A DNA stretch of 64,000 bases from Muscardinus avellanarius (Eukaryota; Chordata; Mammalia; Rodentia; Gliridae): assembly GCA_963383645.1 (NCBI GenBank), contig OY726563.1, forward strand, positions 42,426,331-42,490,330, read 5' to 3'. Under the pieces are notes generated by a model. The model saw only the letters and a list, made by a program, of their open reading frames with translations, ran no database searches and was not told the DNA's origin. Below, piece by piece: positions 1-12,836 of the stretch (its first letter is position 1; each line of letters starts with the position of its first letter). The position numbers and the translations under genes are program-made.

Positions 1-28
1 ATAAACAACCGCTACATAAATAGAGTGA

Positions 29-408
29 AGCCAGGCAGGGTAGAATATACCTGTAATCCCAGTACTTGGGCGGCTGAGACAGGAGGATCACAGGTTCAAG
101 GCCAGCCTCACCAACTCACTGAAACACTCTTTCAAAATAAAAAGTAGCCGGGCGTGGTGGCACATGTTTGTAATCCCCGCATTTGGGAGGCTGACAGTTC
201 GCAGACAGCCTCAGCTACTTAGTGAGGTCCTTTACAACTCAGTGAAACCCTGTTTCAAAATAAAGAATAAAAAATAGGCCTAGGGCATATCTCAGAGGTA
301 GAATGCCTCTGGGTTCCATCCCCAGTACCACAAAAGAAAAAAAAATTTTAAAAGGGCTGGGAGTGTAAGTCAGAGGTAGAATGCCTGTGGGTTTAATCTC
401 CAGTACAG
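29..408 (+). repeat. B1-dID SINE cluster (three partial or full units)
   Basis: A B1 half at 29-140, a full B1-dID at 147-333 (GCCGGGCGTGGTGG start, CCCCAGTACCACA end) and a dID part at 354-408. The dID part is the tRNA-derived half: a box-A/B-like segment ending in GGGTTCAATCCCCAGTACC. It lies in the CLCN5 intron upstream of the first exon seen. Confidence 0.85.

Positions 409-442
409 AAAGAGAGAGTTAGTTTAGGGTGATGGACTGAAG

Positions 443-443
<1 letters not shown>

Positions 444-491
<48 letters not shown>
444..491. repeat. (TG)n microsatellite, about 48 bp
   Basis: Uninterrupted GT dinucleotide run beside the SINE cluster tail. The following stretch to 940 is unique intronic DNA with nothing recognisable in it. 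Confidence 0.95.

Positions 492-492
<1 letters not shown>

Positions 493-947
493 CCTTTTTT
501 GGGGGACAATACTTTTATTGTGAAAGTAATAACATATTCATAGGAAATGTTAAAGCGATGTACAAAGAAGTCCCCTGTACCCTTCACTCAGCCTCCCTCA
601 ATGATACAGTAGCTGTGTAGGACACTGACATAGGTACAGTCCACAGACCTTGTATCACTAGTTTTATACTCACTGATGTGTGTAAGAGAGTTAATTTTCT
701 GTGTATCCCATATGTGAGTTTTCATAATTACTACCACAGCAAAGATACAAGATGATTCTATGACCACAGCACTCCCTTTATACTACATGTGTGTGTGTTT
801 GTGTATCTGTGTAAGTGTACATGTGTTCAGTTATTCTCAAGCTAGAGCTTGAAATTTGCCTGAGCAACAAATTTCTCTGGCTCTCCATCTTAAAAATGTA
901 ACCCCAGCCTGGGAAAAGTCTTCTAGGTTTTATGAAGACTTCTCCTA

Positions 948-1115
948 AGCCCAGTGGAGTGATGTACAATTGTAATCCCAGTACTTGGAAGACTGAGACA
1001 GTAGGATTACAGGTTTGAGGTCAGCCTCAGCAAATTAAAACCTTGTTTTAGTATTTTAAAAATGTGGGGGTATAGCTTGGAGGTAGAACACACCTGGGTT
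1101 CAATTCCCAATACCA
948..1115 (+). repeat. B1-dID SINE, diverged
   Basis: Contains TGTAATCCCAGTACTTGGAAGACTGAG-like B1 sequence, then a dID half ending in CAATTCCCAATACCA. The next 270 bases have no recognised element. Confidence 0.75.

Positions 1116-1389
1116 AAGAAAGAGAAAAACTTCTTCTGCCAAGAATTTGTCCTCTTGGACTCTGTCTCTGGCCAGTTTCCATTATTTTCCCTTTTGTTCC
1201 CTTTCTCTTTGTTTCCTACCGCTGGGGTCTTCTTGCTCCCAAGCTACAGTTGAAAGGCACAGAGATACCAATTGTCTGTGCTTCTGAGGAGGTGAGGTAA
1301 TGGAAAACTTGTGACAACTAAGAAAAAAACTGAATGTTCTGGTTCTCCTTGTCTAGGTCAGTGAATTATTTTAATGACTTTTTTTTCTT

Positions 1390-1597
1390 ATACTGAGAAT
1401 TGAGCCCAGGGTCTCTCTACCCCCAAGCTACATCCCCAGACTACCTTTAAAATTTTGAGTCAGAGTCTCACTAAGTTGCTGAGTGCCTCATTAAGTTATT
1501 GAAGCTGGCCTCCAACCTGCAATCTTCCTGTCTCAGTATCCCAAGTACTAGGATTATAGGCGTGCATCTAGCTTTATTAATAAATGTACACCTAGCT

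Positions 1598-1629
<32 letters not shown>

Positions 1630-1835
1630 TTTATTGGTACTGGGAATTCAACCCACGGACATTCTACCCTAAGCTACACCCCCAGCCTTATTTTTAAATT
1701 TTGAATCAGGGTCTCACTAAGTTTCTGAGGACCTCACCGAGTTGCTGAGGCTAGGCTCAAACCTGCGTTTCTCCTATCTCAGTCTCCCAAGTACCCAGGT
1801 ACTGGGTTTACACATGTGGGCCACCATGCCTAGCT
1390..1835 (-). repeat. Two antisense B1-dID SINEs around a (TTTA)n tract
   Basis: Antisense copies at 1390-1573 and 1636-1835, each starting with the dID half (TACTGGGAATT, CCCAGG) and ending in a B1 start complement (CACCATGCCTAGCT). A TTTA repeat at 1592-1628 marks the poly(A) of the second copy. Confidence 0.82.

Positions 1836-2016
1836 ATATCTAACTTTTAATAGTGCTTTGTGTTTTAAAAAGTCAAAGTCCTTTGAGTCTTATATTTCAT
1901 GTAATTTGAATGACTTTTAGCTCCTAAAATTTTTACCAGCAAATATAATCTCCTGGTGTTCAAATTTGCTTTTTTTGGTAAGGCATGAATATTTTCCAAC
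2001 ACTTTAATGTTGATAA

Positions 2017-2935
2017 ATTCTTTTTTATTTTTTATTGGTGCATTATGTTCATACATCTTAATGGAGTACAAGATAGATATGCACATATCATGATATGCAC
2101 ATATCACTCATTTAGCCCTTCCCCAATTCCCATCCCACTCCCTCCCTCTCCCTCCTTCTCATGCTTGGCTTACTGATTGACTTTGATATGTTTGTGAATG
2201 TACATCATGTACATTAGGAAATTTCCCTCTTCTCCCTCCTATCCCCTTCAGGTCGCCTTATTTTTGCTCACCTATGGTTTTTCCTTCTTCATCCAGAGTT
2301 CCTCCTCTGACCCTTTTTCTCCATAGCATCTACATATTAGGGAGAACATCCAATTTCTTACATTTTGTGACTGACTAATCTCACTTAACATAATGATCTC
2401 CAGTTCCATCCATTTTCCTGTAAATGATATAATTTTGTTCTTTATGCCTGAGTAAAATTCCATTGTGTACATATCCCATAGCTTTGTAATCCATTCATCT
2501 GTTGATGGACAGCTTGGCTGGTTCCATAGTTTAGCAATTGTGAATTGTGTAGCTATGAACATAGATACACATGCATTAGTTTGGTAGTTTGGTTTCCATT
2601 CTTCTGAGTAGATACCCCAAAGCGGTATTGCTGGATCATCTGGTAGGTTCATTCTCATTCTTCTGAGGATCCTCCATACTGTTTTCCAAGTGGTTGCACT
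2701 AATTTGCAATCCTACCAACAATGTTTTAGAGTTCCCATTTCTCCACATCTTTGCCAGAATTTGTTGTTGTTTGTGTTTTGAATGACTGCCATTCTAGTTG
2801 GAGTTAGGTGAACTCGCAGGGTAGCTTTGCTTTGCATCTCTCTGATTGATAATGATGTTGAACAGTTTTTCATAATTTATTGTCCATTTGAATTTCTTGC
2901 GATCAAAACTAGGTTTTTTTCTGTGACATACTTCA
2017..2935 (-). mobile_element. LINE-1 3' end, antisense
   Basis: Read on the minus strand this ends in the motif TGCACCAATAAAA and an A-rich tail at 2017-2040. Upstream of that it encodes an L1 ORF2 C-terminal-like frame (2272-2748) with [31 protein letters not shown] and DMYTMEFYSGIK, all familiar mammalian L1 stretches. It is 5'-truncated and the frame has no start. It is an intronic fossil and not part of CLCN5. Confidence 0.88.

Positions 2936-2992
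2936 TTATCATATAGGAATAATCTCAAAGATTATTTCCTCTCCATTAAAAAATAGTTAAAG

Positions 2993-3050
2993 GGGCTGAG
3001 GATATACCATGCACAAGGCCCTGGGTTTGATCTTTAGCATTGTCTCTCCC
2993..3050 (+). repeat. ID-type SINE fragment
   Basis: GGGGCTGAGGATATACC followed by GGCCCTGGGTTTGATC resembles the tRNA-Ala-derived ID core. Short and diverged. Confidence 0.55.

Positions 3051-3206
3051 CCCAAAAATATTGCCATTTTATTTTTTGGAAACTCAGCAGACATCATCAG
3101 GACCTACAAACTTTCTACCCATATACTTGTTGCAGCATCCATGGCAGTAAAATTTTTTCAAGGATATATTTTTTATACATGGAATCTTTTTATTTTAATT
3201 TTTTAA

Positions 3207-3387
3207 GGTAGTACTGGGGATGGAACCCAGGGGCCTTCTACCTCTGGGCTACACTCCCAGACGTATTTTATATTTTATTTGGAAACAGAGTCTCTTAAGC
3301 CAGCTGAGCCTGGCTTTGAACCTGCACGATCCTCCTGTCTCAGCCTCCCAAGCATGGGGATTACAAGCATGCGCCACCACGCCTGTC
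3207..3387 (-). repeat. B1-dID SINE, antisense
   Basis: Begins GTAGTACTGGGGATGGAACC and ends CATGCGCCACCACGCCTG, the reverse of the SINE 5' end. Confidence 0.85.

Positions 3388-3409
3388 CTTACATGGAATC
3401 TTTAAAAAA

Positions 3410-3640
3410 AAACAAGGTTGAATAAATACAAGCAGAGAATGGAATGGTGGTTACTAGTAGTAAAATCCAGAGGAGATGGGGAGAAAGCCAGAGGTGTGAA
3501 TTTGTAGTTATATAGAATGAATAAGTCTAGGTTTCTAATATACCCCATGAAAACTATAGTTTATAATATTGTATACTGAATATTTTCTAAAATAATAAAT
3601 TTCACACACTCTTGCCACACATACAAAGAAAGCTAACTGT
3410..3640 (+). mobile_element. Old LINE-1 3'-end fragment (probable)
   Basis: GAATGGAATGGTGGTTACTAG and the following text resemble the ancient L1M 3' UTR that mammals share; diverged and truncated. Confidence 0.5.

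Positions 3641-3643
3641 GAG

Positions 3644-3838
3644 CCAGGTGCATTGGTCCATGCCTGTAACCCTAGTACTTGGGAGATTGAGACAGGAGGA
3701 TCACAGGTCTGAGGCCAGCCTTAGCAACTCAGTGAGGCCCTCTGCAACTTAGTGAGACCCTGTTTCAAAACAAAAAAATGAAAAGGTCTTGGAGTGTAGC
3801 TCAGAGATAGAATGCCCCTGGGTTCAATTCCCAGTACA

Positions 3839-3882
<44 letters not shown>

Positions 3883-4046
3883 TCCTACAGTACTTGAGGG
3901 TCTGAGACAGGAGGGTCACAGGTTTGTAGCAAGCCACAGCAAGTTAGTAAGGCCCTCAACACATTAGTGAGACCTTGTTTCAAAATAAAAAGAGCTGTGG
4001 GTATAGTGCAGAGATAGATTGCCCCAGGGATCAATCCCCAGGACCA
3644..4046 (+). repeat. B1-dID SINE, (TG)n and second partial SINE
   Basis: Full unit at 3644-3838, its tail expanded to (TG)n at 3841-3880, then a second 5'-truncated unit at 3881-4046 starting inside the B1 half. 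The microsatellite appears to have grown from the SINE tail. Confidence 0.82.

Positions 4047-4264
4047 GAAAAGAGAGATTGATTCTGAGCCTCCTGAGGGTTCAACTGCTTACATAAGACA
4101 TTGCCAGGGTAGATCCCAAGATTCTGACCTCACAGAGTACTGGAATTGCCAACAGCATTAGAGCAGAAGAAAAACCATTTTGCTACATTTTCCAATATAC
4201 AGTTTAGTCAAAAGGGAGGTGATAGTGGTTAAAACCCCATTTCTTTCTTTTCTTTCTTTTTATT

Positions 4265-4466
4265 TTGCAGTACTGGGGATGTAACTGAGGGGCATTTTAC
4301 CTCCAAGCTACACCCCCAGCCCTATTTTTTATTCTTTCTTTTGAAACAGGGTCTCAGTGAGTTGCAGAGGGCCTCACTAAGTAGCTGAGGCTGTCTGCAA
4401 ACCGTGATCCTCCAGTCTCAGCTTCCCGAATGCTGGGATTACAAGCATGTGCCGCCATGCCCAGCA
4265..4466 (-). repeat. B1-dID SINE, antisense
   Basis: GCAGTACTGGGGATGTAAC start, then a GAAACAGGGTCTCAGTGAG linker and a GCCATGCCCAGC end. 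This subtype carries extra GTTGCAGAGGGCCTCAC sequence in the B1 half. Confidence 0.85.

Positions 4467-4652
4467 AAACCCCATTTCTAAATACTTTGGGTTTAGATTG
4501 CTTCACAGTGACAGAGGCCACTGAGATTTTAGGTTCCAGAATGACCTTGCCCCTCTTTGTTAGTCATTCATTTTTACTGGAAGTTAGTGGGTATTTAAGT
4601 CTGTTTGACTGCAGAGATCAGTTCACTGTGTAGCTATGTACCAAAACATTGG

Positions 4653-4713
4653 GGCTGGGTGTGGCTCAGTGGCATAGTGTGTGTATGAGGCCCTGGGTTC
4701 CTTCCCCTGCACC
4653..4713 (+). repeat. ID-type SINE
   Basis: GGGGCTGGGTGTGGCTCAGTG then GAGGCCCTGGGTTCCTTCC. It has the free-standing ID layout (with the variable middle) that the dID half of the dimers lacks. Confidence 0.65.

Positions 4714-4885
4714 CATAAAACAATACAACCAACAAAAGCATAACAGTATATACCTTAAACATATATAATAATAACAAAAACAGAAAAATAAAACCACTCA
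4801 GGAATTTTAGACACTGTGACCTCCTGTGAGATTTTGTTACCATGGTGGCTAGCTAAAGGTAAATATAATAGAAGAAACTCTTAGT

Positions 4886-5322
4886 AAGCTGGAGCATGGC
4901 GGTACATGCCTGTATCCCAAAACTTGGGAGGCTGAGACAGGAGGATTGCAAGTTGGAGGACAGGCTCAACAACTTTGCAAGGCCCTCAGCAACATAGTGA
5001 TCCCATTTAAAGATCCTATTTCAAAATAAAACATAAGCCAGGTGTGGTGGTTCATGCTAGTAATTCCAGTACTTGGGAGGCTGAGAGAGGAGGATCACCG
5101 GTTCAGAGCCAACCTCAGCTACTTAGTGAGGCTCTCAGCAACTTAGTGAGACCCTGTTTCCAAGTAAAGCGTAAAATAGGGCTAGGGATGTATCTCAGAG
5201 GTAGAATGCCTCTGGGTTCCATCCCCAGTACCACAAAATAAATAAAAGAAAAGAAAACATAAAATAAGACTGGGGTTATAACTCAGAGGTATAATGCCCC
5301 TGGGCTCAATCCCCAGTACCAC
4886..5322 (+). repeat. B1-dID SINE cluster
   Basis: A B1 half at 4886-5030, a full dimer at 5037-5235 and an extra dID half at 5268-5322. 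The stretch from 5323 to the exon at 5607 has no repeat I recognise. Confidence 0.85.

Positions 5323-5606
5323 ATACACAAAAAAGGTGAATCATTATTATCTTGTTTTAGTGTTTTCAGTATGCTCTTCTGCCTTCTCCGTTCTCAAAAT
5401 TCCTTGTCCATTTCCTGTGGGTCTAGCAAGGCACCTCTTTCTCAGTAGCTGTTTTGCTAAACATCTGGAAAGAAACATTTGGGCAATTTAATATCGCCCT
5501 TCTTTTTCAGCACCTTTTTCCTGAAAAATCATGACTTAGGAGAGCTGCCTGCCTCACTGAGGTAGTCTCAGCTAACACAAACTTCTCTCTTTTTTCTCCG
5601 TTGCAG

Positions 5607-5729
5607 GGAGCCTTTGCCTACATAGTCAATTATTTCATGTACGTCCTCTGGGCTCTGCTATTTGCTTTCCTTGCTGTGTCTCTTGTGAAGGTGTTTGCAC
5701 CTTACGCCTGCGGCTCTGGAATTCCTGAG
5607..5729 (+). CDS. CLCN5: CLCN5 coding exon, ClC-5 residues 132-172
   Basis: First of eight ClC-5 exons in the window; 123 bp, 41 whole codons, phase 0 at both ends. 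It is preceded by a pyrimidine-rich tract ending in TTGCAG and followed by GTGAGT. It starts [13 protein letters not shown] and ends [13 protein letters not shown] is the CLC signature at the start of helix D, whose serine (S168 on the human scale) coordinates the central chloride. The rest is a hydrophobic membrane helix. ClC-5 is a 2Cl-/H+ exchanger of early endosomes, important in proximal-tubule endocytosis; its loss causes Dent disease in humans. Residue numbers come from counting back from the stop with the human length of 746. The closely related ClC-3 and ClC-4 are the alternatives, but the sequence reads as ClC-5 by recall. Upstream exons lie outside the window. Confidence 0.97.

Positions 5730-5904
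5730 GTGAGTCTGTTAAAATGCTTTATAAATGGTAACAATATGAATCCTTTTTGGTTAAAATCATTTAATGTATA
5801 TTTTAGCATGTACCACAATTTGGTGACTATTAAACAGGATCAGAACCTGAGGCCATCTTAGGCCTCTCTAGGTTTTACCTCAGGCCTCCTCCTAGCTTTG
5901 TCGA

Positions 5905-6400
5905 CCTGGAAGTTACATGGTGGCACACACCTGTAAACCCTAGTACTTGGGAGGCTGAGACAGGAGGATGGCAGGTTCATGGCCCACCTCAGCAAAGCCC
6001 TCTGCTACTTAGTGAGACCCTGTTTCAAAATTTAAAAAGTGAGCCGGGCGTGGTGGTGCACGCTTGTAATCCCCGCGCTTGGGAGGCGGAGACAGGAGGA
6101 TCGCACGGGTTTGAAGCCAGCCGCGCTGGCTTAAGAGACCCTGTTTCCAAATAAAAATATAAAATAGGTCTGGGAGTGTAGCCCGGAGGTAGAAGGGCTT
6201 CCAGGAACCCCAGTACCACCAAAAAAAGCAAAAAAATTAAAAAGTGAATAGGGCTGGGGAATGAAGCTAAGAGGTAGAATGCCTATGGGTTCAATCCACA
6301 GTTCCACAAAATAAGTAGGTAAGTAAAAATAGGAATCAGAATAAAATAGGATTGTGGGTATACCTTGGAAGTAGAATGCCTCTGGATTCAATCTCCAGTA
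5905..6400 (+). repeat. B1-dID SINE cluster with a young copy
   Basis: A B1 half at 5905-6030; a CpG-rich young-subfamily copy at 6044-6221 with GTCTGGGAGTGTAGCCCGG and CTTCCAGGAACCCCAGTACC; and dID halves at about 6250-6310 and 6348-6400. It fills the 938-bp intron before the exon at 6668. Confidence 0.87.

Positions 6401-6634
6401 CAACAACAACAACAAAACAACAACACAAAACAATATGCTCGTGTCCAGCTTCCACTTGCCTCACCCTGCAAAAACAAGGAGTTTGAAAGCCTAAAGACCC
6501 ATTCCATCTGTCTTAAGCTCCCTCTCAAACTAAGACTAATGTAAGTCAAACTGTCATGTGTCCCTTGTTCTAAAGGTATGGTTTCTATAAGGAGGCCCAA
6601 GTTGTTGCTCCTTAGTCTCATTTCACTTCCTTAG

Positions 6635-6895
<261 letters not shown>

Positions 6896-6954
6896 TAATA
6901 GTTTCTTTTTGTATGATAGCATAAATAGTGTGGTTTTATGGGTGAAAACTGGGG

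Positions 6955-7560
6955 ATTCTACCACTGTGGATGCAAATATCCTTTGATGCATAATATCTAC
7001 TTCTAGGATTTTATCCCATAGCCATCCTAACATATGTAGTCACACAGTTATCTGGGGATAGTCAGTGTGGTTTTTGTCAACACAGTAAAACTTCAAAGTC
7101 CATCAATAGGGAACTGATCAAATAAACAATGTTCTGCCCATACTATAGAATACTATGTGGCCATTAAAAAAATGAGATAGCTCTAGGTATATTGACATAG
7201 AATCATTTAGATATATGTATTCAAAAAGCTACTCTGTGACAAACGTGCATATTATAATTCAGTTCAAAAGCTAGATAAAATAGGAAATAAAAAGGGACTT
7301 TAGATAAATGGAGAGAGAAACCAGTGGAATAGTGGATGGAGATTGGAGTGGGAGGTAGGGAATGGAAAAGGGAGGATTGGGGAAAGACACAGTTCAAATA
7401 ATGTCCATAGGTGAAATTATCACAGCAGTCTCACTAAACATATAGGGAGGGGGAACTGAGAGAGATGTGGAGGGAAATATACCAAGTGCATATATGAATG
7501 TATCACTTTGAATCTCACTATGATGTATAATTACAATGTGCCAATAAAAGTAGTTTAAAA
6955..7560 (+). mobile_element. 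LINE-1-type fragments, sense
   Basis: 6955-7270 resembles an old L1/HAL1 segment (ACTATGTGGCCATTAAAAAA). 7270-7560 looks like a different L1 3' UTR that ends ATTACAATGTGCCAATAAAAG and an A-run, sharing the CCAATAAAA terminus of the other L1s here. Confidence 0.65.

Positions 7561-7572
7561 AAAAGAGGTGTG

Positions 7573-7748
7573 CCAGGCATGGTGGCATACGCCTGTAATT
7601 CCATTACTTGGGAGGTTGAGACAAGAGGATTGCAGGTTTTAGGTTAGCCATATAGCAAGACCCTGTTTCAAAATAAAAATTTATAAAAATAGGGCTGGGG
7701 CTGTAGCTCAGAGGTAGAATAGAATCCTGGTGGGTTTGATCTCTAGTA
7573..7748 (+). repeat. B1-dID SINE
   Basis: GCCAGGCATGGTGGCATACG start and a GGTTTGATCTCTAGTAC end, inserted just after the L1 A-tail. Confidence 0.85.

Positions 7749-7957
7749 CAACAAAAAAGTTCACGTCCTATGTACTTAGAAAATATTTAGAAAGTGGTTT
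7801 TACCCCAAACTCTTAAAAACCACCTACTTCTAGTGAGTGGAAAAGTATTAGAGATGGAGAAAAAAATGACTTTAAGTTTTTACTGTATATAATTCTATGC
7901 AAGTATGTGCTGTTTTTCTTACAACAGTTGTTACAAACATAACAGAATTTTTTTTTT

Positions 7958-8150
7958 GCAGTACTGGGGATGGAACCCAAGGACATTCTACCTTTGAGCG
8001 ACACCCCAGCCTGATTTTTTATTCTTTATTTGAAAACAAGTCTAAGTTGCAGAAGGCCTTGCTAAGTAGCTGAGGCTGGCCATGAACTGTGATCTTCCTG
8101 TTTCAGCCTCCAAAGTACTGTGATTACAAGTGTATGCCACCATGCCTGGC
7958..8150 (-). repeat. B1-dID SINE, antisense
   Basis: GCAGTACTGGGGATGGAACC to GCCACCATGCCTGGC. The 640 bases after it (8160-8790) are AT-rich intronic DNA with nothing I recognise. Confidence 0.85.

Positions 8151-8794
8151 TCCAAAAATAATAGATTTTTTAAAATTTCTTTTTATTTATTTATTTTTTT
8201 AAACAAAATTTTTTAGATTTTTAAAGAAGTTGTTTACTCCTATGCATGGGTAAATATAAATGCTGCATGTGTTTATATGATGCCAGCTCTTTTTGTCTTT
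8301 TTGTCTTTCTGTATAGCACCGCATTTGAATTAATTTCTCTCTATATTGGGTCTCTCTCTGGCTCCTGCCTCAACCCAGCTCAATTAGTCCCACCGCAGTG
8401 CCCCTGCCGTTGTTCTCAATTTGATGCAGTTGTTAATGTATGCTATTTTGAGGAGGAAAAACAGTTTTTAAAATGTTCCAAGTCATTGGTTAGTTTGATC
8501 CTGCTATAATTAAGAACCTAAATAAATAATAGTTCTTGCTTTACTTTCCTTGAGTCACAAAGAAATTACACAAGGAATGGGGTCACAGATAAAGGTCATT
8601 TCATTAAAAGGGATTTTTTTCCGGCAAAACTGGAACATCGTGATGTCTGAAAACAAAAAAGATTAACCACAAGATTCGGATGGAAATGAAAGATATTGAG
8701 ATTCCAAGTATGGGATAAATTTTGACAGTTCAAGGGAGAAAGTTCCTGGTACAGTTAGAAAGAAGAGACCTAGTACAAGGAAGATAGGAGCATT

Positions 8795-8955
8795 TGCCTC
8801 CTAATCCCCACGCTTGGGAGGCGGAGACAGGAGGATCACACATGTTTGAAGCCAGCTGTGCTGGCTTAAGAGACCCTGTTTCCAAATAAAAATATAAAAT
8901 AGGTCTGGGAGTGTAGCCCAGAAGTAGAAGGGTTTCCAGGAACCCCAGTACCACA
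8795..8955 (+). repeat. Young-subfamily B1-dID SINE, 5'-truncated
   Basis: Starts inside the B1 half at TAATCCCCACGCTTGGGAG and ends in the diagnostic TTTCCAGGAACCCCAGTACC. Confidence 0.85.

Positions 8956-9184
8956 CACAAAAAAGATAAGAGCATCTGAATAGATTGTTTAGCTATGTGT
9001 CATGCAGTAGAGGGATACAAAGGCCAAATTCAATTTTGGAGTTCATTAAACAAGAATGGTGTACAATGGAAGTGAAAAGTAAAAAAAAAAAAATTGTTTT
9101 AGCAGGCCAGGGGGAAGTGTTGGTTGTTGCTGGTTTTGCATGGATGGAAGTGAATTTGGAAATACAGAATGCTGGTTAATTTTT

Positions 9185-9365
9185 TAAAAATTTTAATTGT
9201 TGCATTATAGTCATACATCTTAATGGAGTATAATAACTTGGTGGAGGCATACATGCACACATCACTCATTTAGCCCTTCTCCAACCCTCCGCCTCCCTCC
9301 TTCTCATGTTTGGCTTAGTGATTGATTTTGATATGTTTGTGAATGTACATCATGTACATTTAAGA
9185..9365 (-). mobile_element. 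LINE-1 3'-end fragment, antisense
   Basis: TTGCATTATAGTCATACATC then CTTAATGGAGTA, the complement of the L1 3' UTR, matching the start of the copy at 2017. The following unique stretch to 9860 shows nothing recognisable. Confidence 0.8.

Positions 9366-9865
9366 TGCTGGTTACTTTCCTGCCATCAAATTGGCATTTT
9401 TGTTTAAGCAGTACTTTACAGAGGAAAAGGGAAATTGACTTGCCTTGTATGCATCAGTACAAATACCATATATTTCTCCAACTAGAGTCATAAATATTTG
9501 AATCTTCTATTTACTTCGCATTGCTTATTTAGACTTTTTGATTATTTTCCCTACCATTCCCACTAACACTGGCAGCTCTTTTGGGGCCTCTGACCTTGTT
9601 AAAGCAGGCAGATGATTGAGAGTAAAACAGATTGAGAGTGTAGATTTCACCCTACAGTATAAAATGAAAGCAAACCAACCAACCCATTTTTTTCTTCTTC
9701 TTCCTCACTCATCCTACACATAGTGAAACCCTCTTTCTTAAGTTGCAGGTTAGATGTCTTCATTCTTCTCGAAAGCTCTTTTAGCTCTGAATTTCAGAGT
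9801 CCTGGTAGCCAATATCAAAGATGTCACACTTCCTCCTCTTTGTGTTCCTAGGCTTGCTTATACTT

Positions 9866-10056
9866 TTTTTTTTTTTGGTGGTACTGGGGTTCCTGGAAAC
9901 CCTTCTACCTCTGGGCTACACTCCCAGACCTATTTTATATTTTTTTTATTTGGAAACAGGGTCTCTTAAGCCAGCGAGGCTGGCTTCGAACCTGCACGAT
10001 CTTCCTGTCTCTGCCTCCCAAGCACGGGGATTACAAGCGTGCGCCACCACGCCCTG
9866..10056 (-). repeat. Young-subfamily B1-dID SINE, antisense
   Basis: GGTGGTACTGGGGTTCCTGG start, GTGCGCCACCACGCCCTGCC end, with most CpGs intact. The open frames across it are translations of the SINE complement and not genes. Confidence 0.88.

Positions 10057-10442
10057 CCTTGCTTACACTTTTAAAGCAACCTGCCTGAATTTTTTTTTCC
10101 GCCAGGAATTGTTTTGCTCTTTAAAACCCTTAACTTTATGCTTAAACAATTTTCTCTTTCCCCCAAATCATCTCCCTCTCCACCACAACAGGAATCCAAA
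10201 GGAAGGACTCTTTATCTTTCTGTTGATCCAAGTTTGATGGCCAAAACTAGTGTCTGTCATGCATTTTTATACATTCACACACATGCATGTCTACACACAG
10301 AGGTGACAGTCAACATCACTCATTTCCCTTTGCTCTCCCTTTGTCCCTTTTCTCTTCTGACAGCTTCTTCTCCCTTCTATTCCCTTTCCTTGGCATGTTT
10401 AAGCATGTCTACATCTTCTCTTCCTTTAAAGATCTAGTTACA

Positions 10443-10945
10443 CTGGGTAAGATGATACATGCCTGTTATCCTAGTACTGGAGAGGCCAAGACAGAAAGAT
10501 CAGGTTTGAGACCAGCCTCGGCAACTTAACAAGACTCTCAGAAACCTAGAGAAACCCTGTTTCCAAAAAAAAAATAAAGAGAGGCTGGGGGTATAGCTTG
10601 GAGGCACAATATCCCTGGCTTCAATCCCCAGTACCATACATACCCACAAACATCTAGTTGTCTTCCTGTTTCTCTTTCTGGGCATGGAAGACAGTGTATA
10701 GCACAGGAAACACTAAACACTCCACATATGAATAGTGAAGTTTGTGTCAGGTGTGGTGGTGCACACTTGTAATCCAAGTACTTTGGAGGCTGAGACAGGA
10801 GGATCACAGTTCGAGGACAGCCCGAGCTATGTAGTGAGTCTCTCCACAACTTAGTGAGACCCTGTTTCAAAATAAAGAATAAAAAATAGGGCTGGGGGTA
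10901 TAGCTTGAAGGTAGAATACCCCTGGGTTCCATCCCCAGCACTGCA
10443..10945 (+). repeat. Two B1-dID SINEs
   Basis: Copies at 10443-10635 and 10748-10945, both complete, both ending in a TCAATCCCCAGTACC- or TCCATCCCCAGCAC-type 3' end. Roughly 400 bases after them show nothing recognisable. Confidence 0.84.

Positions 10946-11349
10946 AAAGAATAAAAGAACAATAAGGCTTGTGAGTAGCTGTGAGCCAGTTGTAACTTCA
11001 GTTTTGTATCATTAGAGCCATTTTAAACAGTCTCATTTTAAAAACGTTCCTTTGTAAAGTGCTATAGTAAACATCACTGGAAGTACTTCATTTAGATGGG
11101 GAATAAATAGATCTTCAAATACAAGTTCAGTTACCGAATTGGCAGCATTGCAGATCAAGGGCATAATTTAGGATAAAACACATGCTTAAATTAATCATGA
11201 AGGAAAGGCCCTCTTTCCTATTTAAGTACATTAACCAAATTTATGGGTTCAACATCCAGCATGCAATGTTTACTTTCAAAGTAAATAGAAGTGGAATTTC
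11301 ATTTTTGATGACCTGAAACACGTAAAGTTTTAAAAATGTTTAGTAATAG

Positions 11350-11760
11350 CCAGGCACAGTGGTGCATACCTGTAATCCCAGTACTCCAGAGCCTGGGACA
11401 GGAATACAGGTTTGAGGCCAGCCTTGGCGACTTACTGAACCCTGTCTTATAAACTAAAAAGGGCTAGAGATATAGCTCAGTGGTAAAATTCCTCTGAGTT
11501 CAATCCCCAGAAATCCCCCCTACACATAAACAATATCTAGTAAGAGCTAGCATTCCTTTAAAAAAACATGATTAGAAGCTGGGTGTGGTGGTACATGCTT
11601 GTAATCCCAGTACTTGGGAGGCTGAGATGGGATGATTGCAATTTTGAGGAGTCTCAGGAAATAATGAGACTCTCATTACCATAGTGAGGTAGGTCCTGTT
11701 TCAAAATAAAAGTAAAATGTAGCTTGGAGATAAAATACCCTTGGGCTCAATCCCCAGTAA
11350..11760 (+). repeat. Two B1-dID SINEs
   Basis: Copies at 11350-11510 and 11576-11760. The second one's tail gives way to the CG/CA microsatellite. Confidence 0.84.

Positions 11761-11773
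11761 GTGAGCACACCCG

Positions 11774-11779
11774 CATGCG

Positions 11780-11831
<52 letters not shown>
11774..11831. repeat. (CG)n(CA)n microsatellite next to a CLCN5 acceptor
   Basis: GCATGCGCACGCGCGCGC then an uninterrupted CA run to 11831, in the SINE tail, ending 66 bases before the exon at 11898. Alternating purine-pyrimidine sequence of this kind can adopt Z-DNA, and CA repeats can bind hnRNP L in RNA. Confidence 0.93.

Positions 11832-11833
<2 letters not shown>

Positions 11834-11897
11834 GATTGACTTCAGGAAAGCAACATCAACATCATTCTGTTGTTAATTTTTGAATTTTCGATCCTAG

Positions 11898-12032
<135 letters not shown>

Positions 12033-12203
12033 TAATATCTATGTATATTACAGTCCCTGAGTCCTCTGCCCAACTCAGCAATTTGCCATGTGACCAGAAA
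12101 CCTCTGGGCATCCCCAACTCCAGTGGCGGCGGCAGTAGGATCTATCACCTGCGACAGTTTCTGTGTATTGATGGAGTTTGCTTTCCTACCTTCTCTCTTA
12201 TAG

Positions 12204-12836
<633 letters not shown>

Noticed and set aside
2272..2748. 158-codon minus-strand frame as a gene
   Set aside because: It is the C-terminal part of L1 ORF2 within an antisense L1 3' end, with no start or host gene context.
4653..4713. Functional tRNA-Ala gene
   Set aside because: It is an ID SINE: no intact cloverleaf, diverged, followed by an A-rich tail.
1..5606. The intronic miR-500/532/188/660/502 cluster known from human CLCN5
   Set aside because: No matching hairpins noticed. In human the cluster lies further upstream, outside what this window covers.
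9754..10237. Overlapping frames with LGYTPRPILYF and PVSASQARGLQACATT as protein families
   Set aside because: The same peptides recur dozens of times in the window because they are translations of the B1-dID complement.
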